A DNA stretch of 64,000 nt from an uncultured Eggerthella sp. GTDB taxonomy: Bacteria; Actinomycetota; Coriobacteriia; Coriobacteriales; Eggerthellaceae. Below, one piece after another: positions 25,687 to 33,023 of this stretch. Position numbers and translations under genes: made by a program. How positions within the stretch are numbered: the first letter of the stretch is position 1; the number at the start of each line of letters is the position of its first letter. The stretch covers positions 62,001-126,000 of the forward strand of contig CAUASB010000005.1 of NCBI GenBank assembly GCA_958431815.1, in the 5' to 3' direction. The notes below the pieces were generated by a model, which saw nothing but the letters and a program-made list of their open reading frames with translations, was not told the origin of the DNA and did not search any database.

Positions 25687-26493
25687 CTAGAACTTCAGGT
25701 TTACGTTTTTGGTGTCGGTGATAAGCATGCAGCCCGGTGCGTGCGTGATGGCGAAGGCGGGCTTGGAGTTCATCACGATGGATTGCGGGGTTACGCCACA
25801 GGCCCAAAACACCGGTACTTCACCAGGGCGTATGTCAACTGGGTCGCCGAAATCGGGCTTGGAAAGATCGGCGATGCCGATTTGCGCAGGGTCGCCGACA
25901 TGGATGGGCGCGCCGTGCACCTTAGGGATGGCGCCCGAGATCTGCGTTGCCTGCACGACTTGGTTGTAGGGGATGGGGCGCATGGAAACCACCATTTTGC
26001 CGCTCATGGAGCCAGCGGGCGTGCAGTCGATATTGGTAAGGTACATCGAAACGTTGCGCCCCATGGTGTTGTGTCTCATCTCGATGCCAGCTTCGATGAG
26101 CTCGCTTTCGAAGCTGAACGAGCAGCCGATGACGAAACTCACCAAATCGTTGCGCCAATAGGCGGACACGTCGGTAGTCTCTTCTACCAGTTCGCCGTTG
26201 CGGTAAATGCGGTAGCGCGGAAAGTCGGTGGCGATGTCGCAGTCGGTGGCGCAGATGGTGGCCTGGCGTGCGCCTACTTCGGTTACCTCGAGCAACGGGC
26301 AGGGCTTGGGGTTTCGCTGGGCGAACAACAGGAAATCATAGGTGTCTTCTTTAGGCAAAACGATAAGGTTCGCCTGGGCATATCCGGGGCACAAGCCACT
26401 GGTGGGTTGGTCGAAGCGGCCTTCGCGGATGGCGTGGCGCACCTGCTTTGGGGTGGCGTCTTTCAAATCAGAAAGGGTAAGAGGGGCGTTCAT
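25687..26493 (-). CDS. DUF1445/YcsI family, D-glutamate-cyclase-like protein
   Basis: A 268-residue protein of the YcsI/DUF1445 family, often labelled putative hydro-lyase. Recognisable blocks are VRHAIREGRFDQPTSGLCPG, SFVIGCSFSFESELIEAG, RNVSMYLTNIDCTPAG and PVFWACGVTPQ. In animals the related domain is D-glutamate cyclase, which makes 5-oxo-D-proline. That link fits its place in a 5-oxoprolinase operon, but bacterial activity is not established by sequence. It starts one base after the biotin carboxylase stop. The ATG has GAAAGGAGAGCTG upstream. Confidence 0.86.
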   Translation of the reverse strand: MNAPLTLSDLKDATPKQVRHAIREGRFDQPTSGLCPGYAQANLIVLPKEDTYDFLLFAQRNPKPCPLLEVTEVGARQATICATDCDIATDFPRYRIYRNGELVEETTDVSAYWRNDLVSFVIGCSFSFESELIEAGIEMRHNTMGRNVSMYLTNIDCTPAGSMSGKMVVSMRPIPYNQVVQATQISGAIPKVHGAPIHVGDPAQIGIADLSKPDFGDPVDIRPGEVPVFWACGVTPQSIVMNSKPAFAITHAPGCMLITDTKNVNLKF

Positions 26494-26494
26494 G

Positions 26495-27844
26495 CTACAG
26501 CTCTCCTTTCAAGAACTTCTCGATGAACCCGGTGTTTGCTTCGCCGTTGCGGAACGTGTCGTTTCGTATGATGGCTTGCTGGAAATCGAGGTTGGTGCTG
26601 ATTCCTAAGATAACCGTCTCATCAAGGGCGGCATCCATCTTCGTCAAGGCTTCGGTGCGGTTTTCCGCATGCACGATGATTTTCGCCACCAGCGAATCGT
26701 AATAGGGCGGTATAGTGCAGCCGGCAAATGCGGCGGTATCTACGCGCACACCGTTGCCGCCAGGCAGATGCAGTGCCGTGATGGTGCCAGGCGAAGGCAG
26801 GAACTTGTTGCTGGGCTGTTCGGCGTTGACGCGGCATTCGATGGCGCATCCGCGGCAGGCAATGTCTTCTTGCGAAACGCTTAAACGCTCGCCTGCGGCA
26901 ACGCGTATCATCTCGCGCATGATGTCGAAGCCCGACACCATTTCCGTCACGGGGTGCTCTACCTGCACGCGCGTGTTCATTTCCATGAAGTAGTAGTTGG
27001 CATCTTGGTCTACCAAGAACTCGATGGTACCGGCTGAAGTGTAGCCGACGGCTTTCGCTGCTCGTACCGCCGCTTCGCCCATTTCTCTGCGCACCTGTTC
27101 GGGCAGCGCGGGGCAGGGGGATTCCTCGATCATCTTCTGGTGGTTGCGCTGTACCGAGCAGTCGCGCTCGCCCAAGGAAACCACATTGCCAAAGGAATCG
27201 GCAATAACCTGCACTTCCACGTGACGGGGGTTCATCACGGCGCGCTCCAAGTACATGGTGTCGTCGTCGAAGCCGTTTACGCTCTCGCGCTGGGCCACGT
27301 TGAACATGGCGGCGAAGTCCTCTTCGCTTTCGCTGACGCGCATGCCTTTGCCGCCACCGCCCGATGAAGCCTTGATCATGATGGGCCAGCCAATTTCGCG
27401 GGCCAAGGGCAGGGCCTCTTCAGCCGAATGCACGGCTTGCTTGGTGCCGGGAACCACCGGAACGCCCGCTTCCATCATGGTGCGCCGTGCTTGGCTTTTG
27501 TTGCCCATGCGGTCGATGATGTCAGGCACAGGTCCGATGAACACAAGGCCGTTTTCTTTGCAGAGGCGTGCGAAGTCGCTGCGCTCGGAAAGGAAGCCGT
27601 AGCCGGGGTGCACGGCTTGGCAGCCCGTGGCAAGCGCAGCTTCGATGATGGCGTTGCCTTTCAGGTAGCTTTCCTGTGGGGCGGGATTGCCGATGCATAT
27701 GCATTCATCAGCAAGCTGCGCGGGCAGGGCATCCGCGTCGGCGGTGGAGCACACGGCTACCGCTTGGATGCCCAGGGCATGGCAAGCGCGTATGATACGC
27801 ACGGCAATCTCGCCGCGGTTGGCAACAAGGATCTTGGTGAACAT
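26495..27844 (-). CDS. accC: Biotin carboxylase
   Basis: A 449-residue ATP-grasp biotin carboxylase, full length. ILVANRGEIAVRIIRACHALG begins the preATP-grasp domain. KASSGGGGKGMRVS is the Gly-rich ATP loop. RDCSVQRNHQK, EMNTRVQVEHPVTE and AIECRVNAE complete the active site. It carboxylates biotin on the carrier protein encoded just upstream. It could serve acetyl-CoA carboxylase with the distant accDA, or a dedicated carboxylase with PxpB/PxpC, which resemble the urea carboxylase transferase domains. The start ATG 27844 follows AGAGGAAA. Confidence 0.93.
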   Translation of the reverse strand: MFTKILVANRGEIAVRIIRACHALGIQAVAVCSTADADALPAQLADECICIGNPAPQESYLKGNAIIEAALATGCQAVHPGYGFLSERSDFARLCKENGLVFIGPVPDIIDRMGNKSQARRTMMEAGVPVVPGTKQAVHSAEEALPLAREIGWPIMIKASSGGGGKGMRVSESEEDFAAMFNVAQRESVNGFDDDTMYLERAVMNPRHVEVQVIADSFGNVVSLGERDCSVQRNHQKMIEESPCPALPEQVRREMGEAAVRAAKAVGYTSAGTIEFLVDQDANYYFMEMNTRVQVEHPVTEMVSGFDIMREMIRVAAGERLSVSQEDIACRGCAIECRVNAEQPSNKFLPSPGTITALHLPGGNGVRVDTAAFAGCTIPPYYDSLVAKIIVHAENRTEALTKMDAALDETVILGISTNLDFQQAIIRNDTFRNGEANTGFIEKFLKGEL

Positions 27845-27854
27845 GGCGTTTCCT

Positions 27855-28286
27855 CTAGTTGGGTTCGATGATGAAGAGGGGCTGGTCGAATTCCACTTGC
27901 TCGCCGTTGGCGGCAAGGATTTCGGTTACCGTGCCTGCGGCGGGCGCGCTTATCTCGTTCATCATCTTCATGGCTTCCACCAGGGCAAGTGTCTGACCTG
28001 CTTCAACGGTGCTGCCTGCTGAAACGTACGGTGCCTCTTCGGGGCTGGGAGCCAGATAGCAGGTGCCAACCATGGGGCTGCACACGGTGATGCCCTCGTC
28101 TTGGGGGTTCGCGGGTGCGCTCGTGGTTGCTTCTGCTTGTTGGGGCTGTGGAGTTCCGGCAGCTACAGGCGCTGCAGCGGGTTTGCGCTCCAAAAAGATT
28201 TCCTTGCCGTCTTCTGCAACGCGCAGGGCGGTAAGGCCCGCTTCGTCCATAAGGGCGAGGTATTCCTTGACTTCGTTTATGTCCAT
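27855..28286 (-). CDS. accB: Biotin carboxyl carrier protein
   Basis: A 143-residue carrier. An N-terminal helix region (MDINEVKEYLALMDEAGLTALRV) and an Ala/Pro/Gln-rich linker precede the biotinyl domain. The biotinylated lysine lies in LVEAMKMMNEI. The N-terminal part matches AccB of acetyl-CoA carboxylase rather than bare biotinyl domains, which supports a fatty acid role. The gene overlaps pxpC by ten bases, so the two are made together. The start ATG 28286 follows AAAGGAGC. Confidence 0.92.
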   Translation of the reverse strand: MDINEVKEYLALMDEAGLTALRVAEDGKEIFLERKPAAAPVAAGTPQPQQAEATTSAPANPQDEGITVCSPMVGTCYLAPSPEEAPYVSAGSTVEAGQTLALVEAMKMMNEISAPAAGTVTEILAANGEQVEFDQPLFIIEPN

Positions 28287-29356
28287 GGGTGCTCCTTTGC
28301 CAGGGCTTCTTTCAGCCAGAGGGGGTTGCTTTCGGTGCGCTGTTCCAGAAGTGCGCCGAGCTTTGCTGCCGCGCAGCGTGCATTGCAAGCGTTCGGCCCA
28401 GGGTTTTGCAGGGTATGTTCATACGCAAGCAAGGTGCGTTCCTCTTCGCGATACAACGCTTGCGCTTCTTGCACGGTTATGCGTTCGAATCGGATTTCCT
28501 TGCCAGGGCGACACTGAACCAGCTTCGGAAGGTCGACGCTGGCAACCGTTCCGATTTTGGCGTAGCCTCCGGTTGTTTGCCGATCGGCCAGCATGATGAT
28601 GGGTTTGCCGTGGGCGGGAACCTGCACGGCCCCGAAGGCGATGCCGTCGGATGCGATGTCTGAGCCATGCCTCGTTTCGATCGTTGGGCCTTCCAGGCGA
28701 AATCCCATGCGGTCGGATTGCGATGTGGTGCTGAACTGTTGGCTATAGAACGTTTTCATACCCTGTTCGGTGAACAGGTTTTCCTGCGGACCAGGTATTA
28801 CGCGCAAGATTATCGGGTTGGTTTCTTGGGCGGGCTCTTCTTCGGCAGGTATGGTGCGAAGCGGTAGGTTGGCAAGAAACGTGAGGTTCGATGCCAGCGG
28901 GATGCAATCGCCGTATACCAGAGCGCGGCCATGCCAGCCCCCGATGCCGCATTTGAGGTTGGTCGAAGCGCTTCCCATAACCGAAGGGACATCAAGCCCG
29001 CCGCCGGCGAAGGCAAGATAGCCGAACATGCCCTTGTGCGCTGTTCCGCATTCAAGAACGGCGCCGGCGGGAACCTCGAATGCTTGGTTCAGAGGGGCTT
29101 GCTTCCCGTTCACGCGCGCTTGGAAATCGGCGCCGGCAAGCGCAACGTAGGTTTTCTTGGTGAAGCGCAACGTGGGCCCGGCCAGCACGAATTCGAGCAC
29201 GCTTGCGCCTTGGCTGTTGCCAACCAAGATGTTCGCAATGCGCGCGGCGTGACGGTCCATCACGCCGTTAGGGGAAAACCCGCTGCTCAAAAAGCCCGTT
29301 CGGCCCAGGTCTTGCACGGTGGTGGAAAACCCCGGCTTTTTCACGAAGATGCTCAT
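28277..29356 (-). CDS. pxpC: 5-oxoprolinase subunit C (KipA/AHS2 family)
   Basis: A 359-residue carboxyltransferase-like protein. KPGFSTTVQDLGRTGFLSSGFSPNGVMD is the AHS2 start. ANILVGNSQGASVLEFVLAGPTLRF and ILRVIPGPQENLF are conserved. The C-terminal 55 residues, with many Cys/Ala and Arg/Glu, lie beyond the usual domain. AHS2 domains also occur in urea amidolyase, where they take CO2 from carboxybiotin. This gives a reason for the neighbouring accB and accC. The start ATG 29356 overlaps the pxpB stop by four bases. Confidence 0.92.
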   Translation of the reverse strand: MSIFVKKPGFSTTVQDLGRTGFLSSGFSPNGVMDRHAARIANILVGNSQGASVLEFVLAGPTLRFTKKTYVALAGADFQARVNGKQAPLNQAFEVPAGAVLECGTAHKGMFGYLAFAGGGLDVPSVMGSASTNLKCGIGGWHGRALVYGDCIPLASNLTFLANLPLRTIPAEEEPAQETNPIILRVIPGPQENLFTEQGMKTFYSQQFSTTSQSDRMGFRLEGPTIETRHGSDIASDGIAFGAVQVPAHGKPIIMLADRQTTGGYAKIGTVASVDLPKLVQCRPGKEIRFERITVQEAQALYREEERTLLAYEHTLQNPGPNACNARCAAAKLGALLEQRTESNPLWLKEALAKEHPWT

Positions 29357-30084
29357 CGGCGCTCCTTCGCTTCGATGCGGTAGCGGTAGGTTCCCTTGGC
29401 GAGTTGCCGCTCTATGGCGTGGTACTCGGTTTCGGTTATGGGAACGAAGCGCAGGTAATCGCCCGCGCGGTAGAGGATTGGTTCTTCGCGCGCAGGGTCG
29501 TAAGGGCGCAAGGGTGTGCGGCCTATCAGCTGCCAACCGCCCGGAGAGGCAAGGGGGTAGATGCCGGTTTGCGCGCCGCCGATGCCCACCGAACCTGCCT
29601 CTATCACGGTGCGCGGGGTTGCCAGGCGTGGGGTGTGCAGACGTTCGTCAAGCCCGCCAAGATAGGCGAACCCGGGAAAGAAGCCCAACATGTCGATGAG
29701 GTAATCGTGCCCGGCGTGCAAGGAGACTACCTCGCTGACGGAAAGGCCGGCATGCTGCGCTACTGTTTCAATATCGGGGCCGAAGACGCCTCCGTAGCAT
29801 ACGGGGATTTCGATCACGCGTTTTGACTCATCGCTGTTGGGCTCAATATCTTGCAGCTGCGTTTCAAGGGTGCGGCAAAGCTCGTCGTAGCCCAGCTTCA
29901 TTGGGTCGTAGCAAACCATAAGAGAACAGAAGGTAGGCAATGTTTCGGTTATGCCGGGAATGGGGGCATCGTTGAGTTGTTTTGCGGCGGCGCGGACCAG
30001 TGCTCCCGTTTCGGGGGATATGGCGGTGCCGAACTCGATGTTGAGAGCGCAGTCGCCAGCAGCGGTTATGCGGAAGCTTGCCAT
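29353..30084 (-). CDS. pxpB: 5-oxoprolinase subunit B (KipI/AHS1 family)
   Basis: A 243-residue AHS1-domain protein. ITAAGDCALNIEFG is the N-terminal block. DESKRVIEIPVCYGGVFGPD and DYLIDMLGFFPGFAYLGGLDERLHTPRLATPR are the diagnostic stretch. GSVGIGGAQTGIYPLASPGGW completes the cyclophilin-like fold. With PxpC and PxpA it forms 5-oxoprolinase. It is the first gene of the operon. The start ATG 30084 is preceded by GAAAGGCAGGGC. The divergent 350 bp to the YhgE gene must hold both promoters. Confidence 0.92.
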   Translation of the reverse strand: MASFRITAAGDCALNIEFGTAISPETGALVRAAAKQLNDAPIPGITETLPTFCSLMVCYDPMKLGYDELCRTLETQLQDIEPNSDESKRVIEIPVCYGGVFGPDIETVAQHAGLSVSEVVSLHAGHDYLIDMLGFFPGFAYLGGLDERLHTPRLATPRTVIEAGSVGIGGAQTGIYPLASPGGWQLIGRTPLRPYDPAREEPILYRAGDYLRFVPITETEYHAIERQLAKGTYRYRIEAKERR

Positions 30085-30381
30085 ACGCCCTGCCTTTCTC
30101 GGTGCTTGTTGTTCGCTTCTCACTGTAGCGTGTTCCGTGTTTCTTGCCGGTTTCGATTGCGCTAAGGGTTGTGGGGCGCCTTGTTTCGGGAGTGCGGTGG
30201 CTCTTTAGCCGTTTGGCGGTGGGTGGGCAGCCTCATTTTCAGCTTGGCAGGGGCGTTTCGACAAGCATGGCGAAGTGTTCGGTTTTTCTACAGATGGGGA
30301 GTTTCTGTAAAGGAAAGCAGCCGTCATGGGTGTTTTGCGGGGGCGGGCTACAATAACAAAGTTCTACCTACATATAAGTAA

Positions 30382-30407
30382 GCCTGCGGCCTCTTTCGAG
30401 TGCAGGC
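30382..30407 (+). promoter_or_regulatory. Leader hairpin before the YhgE/Pip operon
   Basis: GCCTGC (30382-30387) pairs with GCAGGC (30402-30407) just before an AAGGAGGTG ribosome site. The sequence TATAAGTAAG at about 30371 repeats one found before the LysR gene at 23592. The rest of the 350 bp gap (30085-30434) shows no gene. A TACAAT at 30351 is a possible -10 without a good -35. Confidence 0.35.
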
Positions 30408-30434
30408 ACAAGGCATAAGGAGGTGTCCCCAAGC

Positions 30435-33023
30435 GTGAAGAATGCCCTCCGCGTTCTCAAGCGCGATTACCTGCGCTTGCTCAAGGCGCCCGCCGCATTG
30501 ACGGTTGTGTTCGTCTTGGTCGTGCTTCCTTCTCTCTATACCTGGTTCAATGTTGTTGGCTTCTGGGACCCCTACGGCAACACGGGCAATATCCGCGTGT
30601 GCGTGGTAAACGAAGACGAAGGCGCCACCATGGACGGTATGGGCGACCTTGACCTGGGCGGTCAGGTGGTCGACCAGCTGCAAACCAACGACCAGCTGGG
30701 CTGGACGTTCACCGACAAAGATACCGCCATGGAAGAGGTGAACTCGGGCAAGGCGTATGCGGCGTTCGTTATTCCCTCCGACTTCAGCTACGACGTGACC
30801 ACGTTCCTCACCGGCGATTTCACCCAACCGAAGCTTGAATACTACGTGAACGAGAAAGCGGGTGGCGTTTCGACGAAGGTGACCGACACCGGCGCCAACA
30901 CGCTTGATGAAACCATTAACTCCACGTTCGTTTCCACGGTAAGCGGCGTTGTTGCCGATGTGGTGAACCAGAGCGTGGGCCAGGCGCAAAGCGATCTTGA
31001 TGGCGCCAAGACGTCCATTGGGGTGCAGCTCGACAAAGCCAATGCCTCGCTTGCCGATGCGCGCAACGCCGTTGCCGACTTGTCTTCCGCCTCAAACGAT
31101 TTGTCCTCGAAGGCCAATGATGCGAAGGATAGGCTCCAGAACGCCAAGAACGACATTTCGAATCTGAGCACGCAGCTTACCGAAGCGTCTCAGCTGCTCA
31201 CTGAAACTCAGAACTCGTTGAGTCCGTTCGTCACGCAGATGACGGGCGTGCTTGACAAATCCTCGCAGCTATCTTCCCAGGCGACTAGCAACGCAACGGC
31301 TGCAGTGGGGCAAGTAAACGGTTCGGTGCAGGGTGCCGAGGGAACCGTGAACGCTGCCGTTGAGCAGGGCAATGCCGTGGTTTCCATGAACGAAGCCGCC
31401 ATCAAGTCCTTGAAGGACTTAGCCGAAACGCCCGGCATAGACGAATCCGTCAGCCAGTCGCTTCTTTCTACGGCAAATTCCCTGGAAACCCAGAACAACA
31501 ACCTGAAGAACGCCATCAGCGGTGCAAGCGACAGCTATACGAAGCTGCAGGCTGCGTCGAACGACATCAACTCCGCAACCGACAAGGTGAACAGCGCATT
31601 CCAGAATACGCTAAAGAACACCGATTCCTACCGCGGAAGCCTTACCAGCGAAACGCTTCCCGCCTTGAACGACGGCACCACGAAGCTCTCCAATTCGTTG
31701 GCGGGCCTTTCCACGGCGGTTTCTAATCAGGCTTTGCTCGTCGACCAGTCCATGACAGCGCTCGACCAGCTGAATTCCGCACTGCAGACTACGGCAACGG
31801 CCTTGGGTCAGACCGATGGCGTGCTTTCCGGTTTCCAGTCTGATATCGACACGGTGAAAACCGACCTTTTGGCGCTGGGCACCGCAGGTGCTTTGGGCGA
31901 CCTGTTCGGCAAGGACGGGTTGGATGCCAGCAAGATTGCCGACTTCATGCTTTCGCCCACGCAGCTGCAGACCGTGGAGCTGTACTCGGTGAACGCTTAC
32001 GGTTCTGCCATGGCCCCCTTGTTCATGAACATGACGCTGTGGATTGGCGTGTTCATGCTGCTGGTTATCTTGCGCCAGGAAGTCGATGACGAGGGCATTC
32101 CGAACCTTTCCTCGCGCGAGCGCTACTTGGGCAAATGGCTGTTCTTGGCGCCGCTCGTTTCCCTGCAGGCCATTGTGTGCTGTGCAGGCAACCTCTTCTT
32201 GGGCGTGGAAGTGGCGAGCGTGTCGCTGTTCTTCCTGACGGCGGTGTTCGCCTCCCTTACCTATCTGTGCATCCAGTACGCGCTGTCGGTGCTGTTCCAG
32301 CACATTGGCAAGGGCTTGTGCATCATCCTTATCTTTGTGCAGATTCCTGGCGCTACAGGCTTGTATCCCATCGAGATGACACCCGATTTCTTCCGGGCGG
32401 TGTATCCAATGTTCCCGTTCACGTATGGCATCAACGCCCTGCGCGAAACCATTGCGGGCTTCTACGGATTCCAGTGGGGTGCGGAAATGGGCATGCTGCT
32501 GCTGTACTTCCTCGTGTTCTTCGTGGGTGGTTTCTTGGTGCGTCCGTTCCTAACGAATGTGAATCGGATGTTCAGCAAGCAGATTGCCGCAACCGACATC
32601 CTGAACGGCGAGGAGTCCGAGCTGCCGGCGCGCCGCTATCGTATGGATCAGCTGTTCCGCGTCCTTGCCGACAGGACGGAATACCGAAGCGAACTTGCCC
32701 AGAGTGCCAAGCGCTTCATGCATCTGTACCCGAAGCTGCGAAAGGGCGGCGTGATTTTTGGTTTGGCGGTTCCCGCCATCGTCACGCCCATTCTTTCGGT
32801 GCTGGGCTTCGAGAAAGTGATCGTGCTTACCTGCTGGTTGGCATGGTTGGTTCTCATCATCCTGTTCCTCGTTATAGTCGAGTTTGTCCGCGACAGGCTT
32901 GCGCACGAGATTGCCCTGGACGACTTGTCCGATGACGAGCTGCGCGAGCTGTTCCAGGCGCGCGACGGCGTTTCCGAGTTGCCGGCACCGAAGCCCGTTG
33001 AGCTGAAGGGCGGTGCGAAGTAA
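30435..33023 (+). CDS. YhgE/Pip family membrane protein, first of a pair
   Basis: An 862-residue YhgE/Pip (phage infection protein) family member. One membrane segment lies at about residues 20-42 (LTVVFVLVVLPSLYTWFNVVG). A long extracellular part follows, with Asp/Asn/Ser/Gln-rich heptads suggesting coiled coil over about 180-500. Five or six C-terminal membrane segments of the ABC2-type permease fold come next. A further tail carries two more membrane segments (VIFGLAVPAIVTPILSVLGF and LTCWLAWLVLIILFLVIV) and an acidic end. The start is GTG 30435, since AAGGAGGTG lies at the right distance; the GTG at 30423 would sit on it. It is coupled to the next gene by an overlapping TAATGA. Confidence 0.87.
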   Translation: MKNALRVLKRDYLRLLKAPAALTVVFVLVVLPSLYTWFNVVGFWDPYGNTGNIRVCVVNEDEGATMDGMGDLDLGGQVVDQLQTNDQLGWTFTDKDTAMEEVNSGKAYAAFVIPSDFSYDVTTFLTGDFTQPKLEYYVNEKAGGVSTKVTDTGANTLDETINSTFVSTVSGVVADVVNQSVGQAQSDLDGAKTSIGVQLDKANASLADARNAVADLSSASNDLSSKANDAKDRLQNAKNDISNLSTQLTEASQLLTETQNSLSPFVTQMTGVLDKSSQLSSQATSNATAAVGQVNGSVQGAEGTVNAAVEQGNAVVSMNEAAIKSLKDLAETPGIDESVSQSLLSTANSLETQNNNLKNAISGASDSYTKLQAASNDINSATDKVNSAFQNTLKNTDSYRGSLTSETLPALNDGTTKLSNSLAGLSTAVSNQALLVDQSMTALDQLNSALQTTATALGQTDGVLSGFQSDIDTVKTDLLALGTAGALGDLFGKDGLDASKIADFMLSPTQLQTVELYSVNAYGSAMAPLFMNMTLWIGVFMLLVILRQEVDDEGIPNLSSRERYLGKWLFLAPLVSLQAIVCCAGNLFLGVEVASVSLFFLTAVFASLTYLCIQYALSVLFQHIGKGLCIILIFVQIPGATGLYPIEMTPDFFRAVYPMFPFTYGINALRETIAGFYGFQWGAEMGMLLLYFLVFFVGGFLVRPFLTNVNRMFSKQIAATDILNGEESELPARRYRMDQLFRVLADRTEYRSELAQSAKRFMHLYPKLRKGGVIFGLAVPAIVTPILSVLGFEKVIVLTCWLAWLVLIILFLVIVEFVRDRLAHEIALDDLSDDELRELFQARDGVSELPAPKPVELKGGAK

